From NCBI GenBank assembly GCA_029718625.1, contig CM056380.1, forward strand, positions 45,978,827 through 46,042,826: 64,000 nt of DNA, given 5' to 3'. Below are positions 39,531 through 49,647 of this stretch, piece after piece; the stretch's first letter is position 1; every line of letters starts with the position of its first letter. Source of the stretch: Synaphobranchus kaupii (taxonomy: Eukaryota; Chordata; Actinopteri; Anguilliformes; Synaphobranchidae). The notes under the pieces were generated by a model. It did no database searches, had not been told where the DNA came from, and was given only the letters and a program-made list of their open reading frames with translations. The translations under genes and the position numbers were made by a program.

Positions 39531-41745
39531 GTACAGGCAAAGGGTTATGTACAGAAAGAGGGTTATGTGCAGGCAGAGGGTTATGTACAGAAAGAGGGTT
39601 ATGTGCAGGTAGAGGGTTATGTGCAGGCAGAGGGTTATGTGCAGGTAGAGGGTTATGTGCAGGTAGAGGGTTATGTGCAGGTAGAGGGTTATGTGCAGGC
39701 AGAGGGTTATGTGCAGGCAGAGGGTTATGTGCAGGTAGAGGGTTATGTGCAGGTAGAGGGTTATGTGCAGGTAGAGGGTTATGTGCAGGCAGAGGGTTAT
39801 GTGCAGGTAGAGGGTTATGTGCAGGTAGAGGGTTATGTGCAGGTAGAGGGTTATGTACAGAAAGAGGGTTATGTGCAGGCAGAAGGTTATGTACAGAAAG
39901 AGGGTTATGTGCAGGTAGAGGGTTATGTGCAGGCAGAGGGTTATGTGCAGGCAGAGGGTTATGTACAGAAAGAGGGTTATGTGCAGGTAGAGGGTTATGT
40001 GCAGGCAGAGGGTTATGTGCAGGTAGAGGGTTATGTACAGGTAGAGGGTTATGTGCAGGTAGAGGGTTATGTGCAGGTAGAGGGTTATGTGCAGGTAGAG
40101 GGTTATGTGCAGGTAGAGGGTTATGTGCAGGTAGAGGGTTATGTGCAGGCAGAGGGTTATGTGCAGGCAGAGGGTTATGTGCAGGTAGAGGGTTATGTGC
40201 AGGTAGAGGGTTATGTGCAGGTAGAGGGTTATGTACAGAAAGAGGGTTATGTGCAGGCAGAGGGTTATGTACAGAAAGAGGGTTATGTGCAGGTAGAGGG
40301 TTATGTGCAGGCAGAGGGTTATGTGCAGGTAGAGGGTTATGTACAGAAAGAGGGTTATGTGCAGGCAGAGGGTTATGTACAGAAAGAGGGTTATGTGCAG
40401 GTAGAGGGTTATGTGCAGGCAGAGGGTTATGTGCAGGTAGAGGGTTATGTGCAGGTAGAGGGTTATGTGCAGGTAGAGGGTTATGTGCAGGCAGAGGGTT
40501 ATGTGCAGGCAGAGGGTTATGTGCAGGCAGAGGGTTATGTGCAGGCAGAGGGTTATGTACAGAAAGAGGGTTATGTGCAGGTAGAGGGTTATGTGCAGGC
40601 AGAGGGTTATGTACAGAAAGAGGGTTATGTGCAGGTAGAGGGTTATGTGCAGGCAGAGGGTTATGTGCAGGTAGAGGGTTATGTACAGAAAGAGGGTTAT
40701 GTGCAGGTAGAGGGTTATGTACAGAAAGAGGGTTATGTGCAGGTAGAGGGTTATGTGCAGGCAGAGGGTTATGTACAGGTAGAGGGTTATGTACAGAAAG
40801 AGGGTTATGTGCAGGTAGAGGGTTATGTACAGAAAGAGGGTTATGTGCAGGTAGAGGGTTATGTGCAGGCAGAGGGTTATGTACAGGTAGAGGGTTATGT
40901 ACAGAAAGAGGGTTATGTGCAGGTAGAGGGTTATGTACAGAAAGAGGGTTATGTGCAGGCAGAGGGTTATGTACAGAAAGAGGGTTATGTGCAGGTAGAG
41001 GGTTATGTGCAGGCAGAGGGTTATGTACAGGTAGAGGGTTATGTACAGAAAGAGGGTTATGTGCAGGTAGAGGGTTATGTGCAGGCAGAGGGTTATGTGC
41101 AGGCAGAGGGTTATGTGCAGGCAGAGGGTTATGTACAGAAAGAGGGTTATGTGCAGGCAGAGGGTTATGTACAGGTAGAGGGTTATGTACAGAAAGAGGG
41201 TTATGTGCAGGCAGAGGGTTATGTACAGAAAGAGGGTTATGTGCAGGTAGAGGGTTATGTGCAGGCAGAGGGTTATGTGCAGGCAGAGGGTTATGTACAG
41301 AAAGAGGGTTATGTGCAGGCAGAGGGTTATGAGCAGGCAGAGGGTTATGTGCAGGCAGAGGGTTATGTACAGAAAGAGGGTTATGTGCAGGTAGAGGGTT
41401 ATGTGCAGGCAGAGGGTTATGTGCAGGCAGAGGGTTATGTACAGAAAGAGGGTTATGTGCAGGCAGAGGGTTATGTACAGAAAGAGGGTTATGTGCAGGT
41501 AGAGGGTTATGTGCAGGCAGAGGGTTATGTGCAGGCAGAGGGTTATGTACAGAAAGAGGGTTATGTGCAGGTAGAGGGTTATGTGCAGGTAGAGGGTTAT
41601 GTACAGAAAGAGGGTTATGTGCAGGCAGAGGGTTATGTGCAGGTAGAGGGTTATGTGCAGGTAGAGGGTTATGTACAGAAAGGGTTATGTGCAGGTAGAG
41701 GGTTATGTGCAGGCAGAGAGTGCACGCAGAGGGTTACGAGCAGGC
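39531..41745. repeat. 18-bp minisatellite, about 123 copies, three unit types
   Basis: Units are GTGCAGGTAGAGGGTTAT, GTGCAGGCAGAGGGTTAT and GTACAGAAAGAGGGTTAT, plus a rarer GTACAGGTAGAGGGTTAT. In the open plus-strand frame they read VQVEGY, VQAEGY and VQKEGY. The frame is open from 39531 to 41783, but an in-frame TAG sits at 39528-39530 and no in-frame ATG exists, so it is unlikely to be a gene. Unit order is structured: a six-unit block of about 108 bp recurs around 40680-41000. One unit near 41330 has GAG for GTG. The array lies about 580 bp past the SRBD1 stop codon. Confidence 0.97.
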
Positions 41746-41825
41746 AAAGTAAATACACTGTCAGTGTGCTCTTCTTTTTATAATGCACATATTTTTTAGG
41801 GTATCTAACTTGTGAAATGAACAAA

Positions 41826-41857
41826 CGCGTGCGCGCGCACACACACACACACACACA
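41826..41857. repeat. Alternating CG/CA tract (Z-DNA-prone)
   Basis: About 32 bp alternate strictly between pyrimidine and purine: a CG-rich half (CGCGTGCGCGCG) runs into (CA)n. It lies just beyond the candidate SRBD1 poly(A) signal. Confidence 0.8.
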
Positions 41858-41931
41858 TTTATGCAAAACAATATTCTATTTTGATTTCAAAACAATAGAT
41901 ATATTCCTATTTCTGAAGTGAAGGGTAAGAT

Positions 41932-41937
41932 TTTATT
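41932..41937 (-). promoter_or_regulatory. Candidate SRBD1 polyadenylation signal AATAAA
   Basis: The plus strand reads TTTATT here, i.e. AATAAA on the SRBD1 strand, about 390 nt after the stop codon. The 3' UTR would then contain the CA/GT-rich stretch at 42130-42320. No transcript evidence is available and other weaker signals could be used. Confidence 0.35.
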
Positions 41938-42325
41938 TTCTCATATACAACAAACAACAGAAACAATGGAAAAAAACAGTTGGAGAACGCACACCCTTGC
42001 AGCTTCACTACCTTCTGTCCATAAAATGTCCCTCAGTCACTCCACAGATGGATATAAAAGAAAACTGGGAACAGATTGGATTGAAAATCAAGACCTAGAA
42101 CTGCGGAATTGTGGAATGATCAACTATATGTTTCATGAACCCATACAAGATCGGGTTGTTTGTGCGTGTGCACTACACATGTATGTGTGTGTGCCTGTGT
42201 GTGCATTTGTGTGTATATACTGTATGTAAAAGTGTGTGTGCGCATGTGCGTATATACATGTATGTATGTGTGTGTGTGTGTGGGTGCGTGGGTGTGTATA
42301 TGCATAAGTTTGTCTGTGTAGACTC

Positions 42326-42618
42326 CTATTGGAGGACACGGATGAGATCCAGGCCGATGCGTCCTCGTTGAGCGTCCACGTTGAGCACCCTGACCTCCAC
42401 CCGCTCCCCGGGGCCCAGGGCCAGGCTGCGACGGCGCCGGTCTGCGGGCAGCTTCTCCAGGGTCATGTTGCTCTTGTGGATGAGGCCCGACCGGCCCACG
42501 CCGATGTCCACAAAGGCCCCGAACAGCGTGGTGTTCTCCACCCGGCCTGTGAGGACCACACCCGTCCGCAGGTCCGCCATGGACACGATCCCGCGCTTGA
42601 AGTCGGCCTGCTCGAAAC
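42326..42618 (-). CDS. srbd1: SRBD1 last coding exon: C-terminal S1 RNA-binding domain and stop
   Basis: The exon has 293 coding bases: two bases completing a Gly codon, 96 codons and a TAG stop at 42328-42326. The S1 (OB-fold) domain is evident from [18 protein letters not shown], then [20 protein letters not shown], and a C-terminal [19 protein letters not shown] strand pair. These are the hallmark G-V-V-Gx[13 protein letters not shown] and V-V-VD-RIGL elements of S1 domains that bind single-stranded RNA. The protein ends RVLQ, soon after the domain, as in the family. The acceptor is CCCCTCTCAG, and its polypyrimidine tract is a (CT)n microsatellite. Together the five exons give 301 residues, roughly the last third of an approximately 1000-residue protein. 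Confidence 0.95.
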
Positions 42619-42625
42619 CTGAGAG

Positions 42626-42626
<1 letters not shown>

Positions 42627-42656
<30 letters not shown>
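42627..42656. repeat. (GA)n microsatellite forming the polypyrimidine tract of the last SRBD1 intron
   Basis: Fifteen GA units on the plus strand are (CT)15 on the SRBD1 strand, ending nine bases upstream of the acceptor AG of the last exon. Confidence 0.9.
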
Positions 42657-44421
42657 CATGACATTAAAACAAGGGGGAGAGGAAAGAGATGGAGGGGTAA
42701 CTGTTGAATGTGGAAAAGATGAAACGCTGCATAAAAACGGAACATGCAGGGAAGAGGAGATAATGAAGTGTGAATTTTAACCCTTAAATGCAGCCGTGTA
42801 CGATTGAACCCAGGACCTAAAAAAATAAGCACAAACATTTTCTACGAGATTTGAGTGAACCCATAAACCAAGTTTTGGCTTTACCATATTCAGGGGGAAA
42901 AAAGTCCATCTTAAAAAAAAAAAAGCAAGCGTCACTTAAAAGAACTAAAGGAGTAACACATTCAACAGCTATATATGCTACAATAAAGTATTACAAAAAA
43001 ATGAATCATGCTTGAATCTCGCTCAGCAAAATTTTACACTGAGCAAGCTAAAGTTCACATAAATGTGAAAATAAAAAGAGTGGGCAAATCAACTGGAAAA
43101 TAATCATCATTGGCACCATCAGTCCCAAGTAGCCCAAATCCTCCTGAATCTGGGCAAAAAAGCACAGGATCTGCGGGAACCTGCCCGTACACATCCGCCA
43201 ACCTCCGCCAGCATTTGACGGGAGAGGAACGGGCAGGCGCTGCTCTTCAGAGAGCCAGGAGTGGTCACTCCTGCAGGGCATTGTGGGATACAACTGATCT
43301 GGAGTTAAACTGAGCTCACGGAGGGAGGGAGGGGAGGTGTGCCCAGAGGCAGAAGAAAGAGTGCAGAGCGCGAGGGCTCCAGACCTGTGTCTGCACCAGT
43401 AGACCACAGCCATTTATCTCCTCTCCATCATCAAAAACACCATCTGTCATCAAACACAAATCTTGAGAGGGTACATACCGGCAACACACTTATCTTATAG
43501 GCACGCTACCTGACTGTAAAACACAGATCACTAACAGAGAATCCAACTTCCTGTAACTCCTTGCTATCTCTTACTGGGACTCCAACTTCCTGTAACTCCC
43601 AGAGATCTGTTCCAGGGACTCACAGTGCGTGTAAACTCCAGGAAACAGCTGATGTCTTTGGCTGAGCTCTTACTTGTGCAGAGCCAAAATGCGCTTTATT
43701 CCACATTAATTGAACTCTCATTTTCACAGACTTTGATGTTCCCAGGTGTAATTTGGGGGAAGACCCAGGTTGTTATTTAAAGTCTGCCAAAAGACAGGTT
43801 ATTAATGTAACCTTTTAAAGAGAATAACAGACCCAGAAGTCTTTATGGTGGTTTCCCCCTGTGGTGTTTAATAGTAAAATAACAAAATGTCTACAAAGAA
43901 GCCGCCTGTTTTTACTATGATGTGGACATCTGATATGTTTTTACTCTAGGGTGACGGGGTGACTGAAGAGAACACAAGTTAATATTCATTAGAGCATGTG
44001 AGTACTGTAATTTGGCTTAGACAGTATATAATACATTTGACAGACCTTGGCACTGTAACATGTTTTAACGGCTTGATTGATGCAGCAGCTGCACACTCAA
44101 ACAGGTAGAGTCACCCGTGATGAGACAGCAGTGACATCTTAGCCTCCTCACCGTGAAGTGCTTTGAGCTCCCTGGGGCGTTACACCAGCCCAAATCAATC
44201 ATGATGATTTCTTTCTGTGCTGGACTGTGACATTGGAATAGCGCTGTGGATTTGAGCCTATGCTGGGCTGTGAGGTTTGGCCTATGCTGTAAAATGAGGT
44301 CAGATTTGGAGTGTTTAATAACACACTGGGCACAGGAATCTGTTCCGGGTGGGGGTGGGTGGGTAGCTTTTGGGGTGTGTATGAACTGACGGGTAGATTA
44401 TATCCTCACGCTGTGCTAAGG

Positions 44422-44614
44422 CTCTTATTCTGACATATAAATGACACCCTGGCAGGCTTTTATTCTGACAGGTAGATGGTACCCTGGCCTCATGGTCACA
44501 ATCAAGCTCTTATTATGATGAGGTGATGATACCCTGGGCAGGCTCTTATTCTGACATGTAAATAACATGACAGGCTTTTATTCTGACAGGTAGACGGCAC
44601 TCTGGCTCTACGGT
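44422..44614. repeat. Degenerate tandem repeat (about 32-50 bp units, five copies) next to an SRBD1 splice donor
   Basis: Copies of a CTCTTATTCTGACA-(G/T)GTA-ATGA-ACCCTGG-CAGG pattern begin near 44422, 44456, 44507, 44542 and 44574. They differ by substitutions and indels, so the array is old. It ends about 10 bp from the donor of the exon at 44627. Confidence 0.7.
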
Positions 44615-44626
44615 CCATGGTCTTAC

Positions 44627-44811
44627 CTTGGCGGATGTCGAAGCCGGACGGCTGTGTCAGTCCGTCCACAATGAGCTGCAGGGTCTCGGGCGTGGTGTCC
44701 AGGGCTTTGGCCAGTCCCTCCAGGCCAATGCGCTGCACGCTGGCCTCCACACGCTGCTTCAGCTCTGGCCGGCCCGTCTCCTCCACCCGTCCCTCGATGC
44801 GCTCCAGGAAC
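44627..44811 (-). CDS. srbd1: SRBD1 exon: helical domain between HhH and S1
   Basis: This 185-bp exon starts with a G completing an Arg codon, then FLERIEGRVEETGRPELKQR, an EASVQRIGLEGLAKALDTT stretch, and ends PSGFDIRQ plus one base. It corresponds to the helical segment in Tex that ends in a short P-G-DPR-like element just before the S1 domain. The acceptor is CCCTCCCAAG and the donor GTAAGA on the minus strand. The next intron is phase 1 and 2008 bp long. A degenerate tandem repeat begins only about 10 bp past the donor (see 44422-44614). Confidence 0.92.
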
Positions 44812-45274
44812 CTTGGGAGGGGGCGCAAGGGGGAGACCAGAATCAGGCGAACGCATCATGATCCCTCCTGGCACTATCACATTAACGGCCCTTATAAACT
44901 GCTCTTAAACAACTGTGTTCAATGGCTTTTGTTTCAGGACACAGAACACTATGTCTTACCTCACATTAAAACGCTGCCATTGTTATTTATCATATCGCCT
45001 GCTTTGGCGTTTATTTTGGCGCAATGGCTAAAACACAGGTGATAAAGACCAAAAAGAAGTCACAACAAAGAAAGAATACTAGTTCTCAGTCTAACGAGCT
45101 ACGGCAAAGTGTGGCGGCAAAGAAAAAGAGGGGATGTACCTCAGTGCATTCTGGGTAATTATAAACTGAACTGGATGGTCTTTGCGCCAAGCCTCTTAAC
45201 TTGCACAAAACAAAACACCAGGTGGAGGGGGACAAAATGGGTGGTGCTGATGCCTGCCTCTATGTGTGTGAGTG

Positions 45275-45821
45275 CACTATATAGCCAAAAGTATGTGGAC
45301 ACCCCTTGGTCTGGGGCTGTTTTTCATGGTTCAGGCAAGGCTCCTTAGTACCCGTGAAGGCAAATCTTAACACTACTTCATACAATGTCATTCTAGACAA
45401 TTCTGGGTTTCCAACTTTGTGGCAACAGTTTGGGGAAGGCCCTTTCCTGTTTCAGAATGACAATGCCCCCATGCACAAAAAGAGGTCCATACAGAAATGG
45501 TTTGTTGAGATTGGTTTAGAAGAACTTGACTGGCTTGCACAGAGCCCTCACCTCAACCCCATCAAACACCATTGGGATCAATTGGAAAGCTGACTGCGAG
45601 CCAGGCCTGATAGCCCCACATCAGTGCCCAACCTCACTAATGCTCTTCTGACTGAATGGAAACAAATCCACACAGCAATGTTCCAACATCTAGTGGAAAG
45701 CCTTCCCAGGAGAGTGGAGGCTGTTATAGCAGCAAATGGGGACCAATTCCATATTAATGCCCATGATTTTGGATTGAGATGTTGGATGAGCAGGTGTCCA
45801 TATACTTTTGGCCATGTAGTG
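45275..45821 (+). mobile_element. Tc1/mariner-like element, internally deleted (547 bp)
   Basis: The ends match as inverted repeats: the left reads CACTATATAGCCAAAAGTAT, and the reverse complement of the right reads CACTACATGGCCAAAAGTAT, both continuing into GGACACC. A TA follows the right end (45822-45823); the left TA appears mutated to TG. Between the ends lies only the C-terminal half of a Tc1-type transposase on the plus strand. The 5' half and DNA-binding domains are gone, so the element is non-autonomous. Confidence 0.9.
45306..45790 (+). pseudogene. Tc1-like transposase, C-terminal fragment, inactivated
   Basis: The frame starts LVWGCFSWF, reads FQNDNAPMHKKRSIQKWF (second catalytic Asp region), then WLAQSPHLNPIKHHWDQLES and, after an in-frame TGA at 45591-45593, LRARPDSPTSVPNLTNALL and VESLPRRVEAVIAANG. 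In Tc1 transposases the NPIE-HLW motif carries the catalytic Glu; here it is Lys. The TGA sits where relatives have Arg (CGA), consistent with CpG decay. The N-terminal helix-turn-helix domains and the first catalytic Asp are missing, so the gene is dead on three counts. Confidence 0.9.
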
Positions 45822-45953
45822 TATTTGTTTAAATGTTGTATGTTGTATACTGTATATGGGGTTAATATACTGTATAGAGGAAATAAAAGTAAAATTAAAA
45901 AAGTAATGGGCATGCATCAATTACAATAGGAAGCATTGACGTGGGTCTGTGAA

Positions 45954-45992
45954 TGTGTGTGTGTGTGTGTGTGTGTGTTGTGTGTGTGTGTG
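45954..45992. repeat. (GT)n microsatellite
   Basis: GT repeats with one GTTGTG break, followed by GCATGCATG. Confidence 0.95.
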
Positions 45993-46220
45993 CATGCATG
46001 TATGCGTGTGCATGCGTGTGAAGGGATGTTTATCCGCACGCGTGTTAAGGAGCATGTAAGTCATGCCCTGTGATGCCCGCATGTTTTGCACTCCAGGATT
46101 CCAGCTGGAAATATCTGGAGCAACGGGGTGAGGACACAATGCCTGGCCTTATGATGGGGAGACAGCACGGAGTACACATCCCCTTCACATCTGCTCTGAG
46201 CACATGGTGCATTCAATGAG

Positions 46221-46221
<1 letters not shown>

Positions 46222-46251
<30 letters not shown>
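46222..46251. repeat. (GA)n microsatellite
   Basis: About 14 GA units. Confidence 0.95.
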
Positions 46252-46420
46252 CAAGCCTCTCTTTGGAGCCCCTCTGCTCCAATGTTTTGAGATGCAAAAA
46301 GGCTACATACAAACTCTCTGCCATCATGCATGTGCGTGCCTTCATGGTGACAGCTCACAATTCTGACATAACGTCTGAGAGAAAACGACTTAAAATCATT
46401 AAATACCTCATGTCTGAGTA

Positions 46421-46522
46421 CCCCTATGGAAAAAGAATATGCTGCAGTATATTGTAAATATATCAAAATTATCTTCACAATATATTTAAAATATACTGCA
46501 GTATATTACATTTCCATATGGG
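46421..46522. mobile_element. MITE-like 100-bp palindrome, copy 1
   Basis: The left arm starts CCCCTATGGAAAAAGAATAT, the right arm ends ATTTCCATATGGG, and the middle has complementary CTGCAGTATATTG and AATATACTGCAGTATATTA blocks. The whole element is a near-perfect hairpin. A second copy in the same intron at 49648 differs at only a few positions. No coding capacity; superfamily not identified. Confidence 0.75.
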
Positions 46523-47165
46523 TAATCATGAATCTGTCACCTAATAAGCACCATCACTCTGTTTAGAGAAATACACGGGACACAGAGATAATGATCAAAA
46601 CTGTGACAGAAAGCATCAAAGCTCATGCTCATCAGGCGTAAGAGCGCTCCTCTGCCCAAATGGGTGGGCAGACACCTCACACAGTCAGAAAGCAGGGAGA
46701 GCAGGGAGAGCTGAGGCAGGGGGAGGGGGCACGCTCCTCATTGCCCCCTACCCCTTGCCCGGGGACCCCATAATGAAGCGCTTCCTGCCACGGAGGAACA
46801 GGGCAGGGTGAAGCCCTAATGATGGGGATTCAAACAGCACCCTCCACCGGGCTCCAGCGCATGCAGGGGAGGCCCGGGCGAGAGGGCAGGGAGGGGCTCT
46901 GCATCCCTAAATGTTGGGGTTCGCAGCTCGCCTGTGCCCGACTCTGTGGTACAGAGAGAGAGTACTGTGTCTTTAAAAAGAGGGGCATGTGCGCAGAAGG
47001 ACAGAGAACCCAGAAAACAGCTGGGAGGGTGCTACTGGGCTACTCTGGTGATGGATGTTCGTTGCCGTGGCAGCCTGATGCCGAAGCGAGACTGCAGCTG
47101 TCCTGGACGTGACTGACAGAGCAGATGGGGCGGGTCCTCTTCCTGTCCCAATCACAGCAAAGCAA

Positions 47166-47194
47166 CACACAGACACACACACACACACACACAC
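47166..47194. repeat. (CA)n microsatellite
   Basis: About 13 CA units with a CAGACA start; CT-rich sequence follows at 47316-47372. Confidence 0.93.
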
Positions 47195-48797
47195 GTGCGT
47201 ACACACGCACGAATGTACGCACACTATGCATTATGGGTCATATATCACTCTAACCATCAGTACCCAGCATTTCAGTGAACACTCCACCCTCCTGTCCCAC
47301 AGCTCACAGTCTCTCTGTCTCTCCTTTTATGTTTGGACTCTCTCTCTCCCTCTCTTTCTCTCTCCCTCTCTGTTCTCGTATGAAAGTGCAGCGGTGGCAG
47401 TGCTGGGCTCAGAGTTGTAACTCTAAACGGGTTGTGTACAAACTGCACGCCGCAGCTGTGAATGTTTTCGCCAGGTTCAGTTGGCGGCAGTGGCCAGCAG
47501 CCAGTTCCCTCCCTGCGCTGTGTGGGCCCCTCTGCTTTCTGGAACCCGTTACCCATTAGAGCGAGCCTGTACACCTCTGTGCTTGCTGTCCCTAATACTA
47601 TCACTAACTATAAAAGGGCTAATTACATTAAATGCAGTAAGACTATAGAACTGTGCATTAAATAGGACACTAGGCCTTGTGTATAATTGACAGAAAATAC
47701 ACAAACATACACCTAGTATATACATAGTTTAGCTTATACTGTATATACACATACACACATAGTTATTGTGTATACTATATAAAAAAATACATACAAATGC
47801 ATGATGCAAGCAGTAATAAATCAGTAACTTAATATAAGCAGGAACCAAACCTAGCATTTTACATATGAATCACAGGAAATTTCCTTCGAGCTGAAAAGCA
47901 CAATCACTTTTAGACGCGTCAATTTCCCTCCGACAACAGGTGGGTCTGCGCGGGCACTTAGCGCGGGGGATCGATACTCCGCCCGCAGACTTTGGGTCAG
48001 CCGTTATAATGCGCCCCCATTGATTCAGACCCTTTCCAGGGCCATTACAACGTTCAACGCTCACCGTGCCGCCCGCTTTCAAACCCCACAATCGATGGAA
48101 GACGAAGAGCGCTCAATGACGCCGTTAAGCGCGGGGTTTTGGCTCTGCTGAGTTTCGTCATCGCCACGGTAACGGCGAGCCGAGATCTGATTGGCCGCTT
48201 TCTTTCTTTTTTCGGCCGGGGGAAAACTCCGGGCTGATTTATGAACGGTGGTAGAGCAGGCTCTCATGGTGGCCGGAGATTGGGTGGTGTCTCAGGTTTC
48301 TCCTGTTATGTTTTTGTTTAAGGTATCGTAGGCCCACTTATTTCCTCTTTCTCTCTTTCTGTAATGAAAAACAGTGCAGATGGGGTCTGAACACTGTACG
48401 GGCACTAGTCTCATTCTCCATGTGCTTTTTGGGTGGGCGGCTATAAGAGGCTTTCCAGACACACCTTGGAGGGGGAGTGCGAAGGTTTGGGGGCCTTGGG
48501 GGGGGGGGGGTTCAAGAGTTAAGGGTTTCCATCACCATGAACACCTCTCTCTCTCAGTCCTGAACCCACACTTATACACATGTGCTGGCTTCCTATGCCC
48601 TGGCCTTTAGTGGAATGCCCTTAATTTAAAAAATATATATTTTTTGATACTGTAATACCCCACTTTAATGTACCTCACCCCATGTAGTGCATTTGCTGCG
48701 ATACAGACGGGCGACAAATTAAAGGAAAAACCAACATGAAGTGCCTTAGTAAGATGTTGGGCCACCACAAGCCCCCAGAACAGCTTCAATGCGCCTT

Positions 48798-48923
48798 AGC
48801 ATAGATTCTACCTCTGGTCTAGCATAGATTCTACCTCTGGTCTAGCATAGATTCTACCTCTGGTCTAGTATAGATTCTACCTCTGGTCTAGCATAGATTC
48901 TACCTCTGGTCTAGCATAGATTC
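48798..48923. repeat. 23-bp tandem repeat x5.5 inside a Tc1 fragment
   Basis: The unit AGCATAGATTCTACCTCTGG-TCT begins at 48798, 48821, 48844, 48867 (one substitution) and 48890, with a partial sixth copy. Low divergence shows the expansion is younger than the element's insertion. Confidence 0.95.
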
Positions 48924-49535
48924 AAGTCTCTGGAACTCTAATGGAGGGATATAACACCATTCTTCCAAAAGATATTTCCTCATTTGGTGTTTTGATGATG
49001 GTGGTGGAGAGCGCTGTCTAACACGTCGGTCCATAATCTCCCATAGGTGTTCAATTGGGTTGAGATCTGGTGACTGCGAAGGCCATAGCATATGATTCAC
49101 ATCATTTTCATACTCATCAAACCATTCAGTAACCCCTCGTGCCATGTGGATAGGGACATTGTCATCCTGGAAGAGACCACTCCCATCAGGATAGAAATGT
49201 TTAATCATAGGATAAAGGTGATCACTCAGAATAACTTGTATTGATTCGCAGTGACCCTTCCCTCTAAGGGGCCAAGTGGACCCGAACAATGCCAAAAAAA
49301 TGCCCCCCACAGCATAACAGAGCCACCGGACCCCCTCACTGTAGGGGTTTTCCCTGTAATTTTTCACCCGTCTGTATGTGGGTGCTGGGGACCCACCGAG
49401 CTCTCCAGAGCCACACTGTCTCCAGAGCAGCCTGCCTTTTCCACAAATAGAAAAAAGGACACAGGTGGGCGGGGCATACTGGATTATGTCTGATTGGATA
49501 TCCCTCCCACTGCACTGCACACCATTGGACACATT
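48900..49535 (-). pseudogene. Tc1-like transposase fragment (C-terminal two thirds), broken
   Basis: The frame contains VRWLCYAVGGIFLALFG, SDHLYPMIKHFYPDGSGLFQ, DDNVPIHMARGVTEWFDEYE and [20 protein letters not shown], ending near EFQRLESMLDQR. The second Asp and the Glu (NPIEHLW) of the DDE triad are visible. The N-terminal DNA-binding region and first Asp are absent or scrambled. The frame stops where the 23-bp tandem repeat has expanded inside the coding region. Not functional. Confidence 0.88.
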
Positions 49536-49647
49536 TCTCAGGGCTGTGATGCGTCACTTTGTGTGCGGGCATACGTGGAGCCCTGTTGTACCTGGGCTAA
49601 GGTTGGTGGGGCGGGGGGAGTATCGGAATAGGGAAGGGTGGGGCAGG

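Larger units (their letters stand above)
41746..42325. other. SRBD1 3' flank / 3' UTR with GT-rich tract
   Basis: This stretch lies between the 18-bp minisatellite and the SRBD1 stop codon. It holds an alternating purine-pyrimidine tract (41826-41857), unique AT-rich sequence, a candidate poly(A) signal, and TG-rich sequence at 42170-42320 interspersed with TATG/CATG. On the SRBD1 strand this gives a CA-rich 3' UTR. No other coding signal is visible. Confidence 0.5.
42619..44626. other. SRBD1 intron (2.0 kb)
   Basis: Apart from the (GA)n tract and the degenerate repeat at its two ends, the intron is unique non-coding sequence with poly-A runs near 42912. A loosely repeated AACTTCCTGTAACTCC motif occurs twice at 43547-43600. 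No exon-like ORF was seen. Confidence 0.6.
48704..49560 (-). mobile_element. Second Tc1/mariner-like element, truncated at its 5' side
   Basis: A terminal segment with GGGCGACAAATTAAAGG-AAAACC preceded by TA (48702-48703) marks the 3' end of a common fish Tc1-type family. The transposase C-terminus follows on the minus strand. I could not find the opposite inverted repeat; identity fades near 49560, just before a palindromic MITE at 49648. The element also carries an internal 23-bp tandem expansion (48798-48923). Confidence 0.85.

Noticed and set aside
39567..41783. 738-codon frame of VQ(V/A/K)EGY repeats as a structural or silk-like protein gene
   Set aside because: The frame has no ATG, starts right after an in-frame TAG, has no promoter or signal peptide, and is fully explained by an 18-bp minisatellite whose unit contains no stop in that frame.
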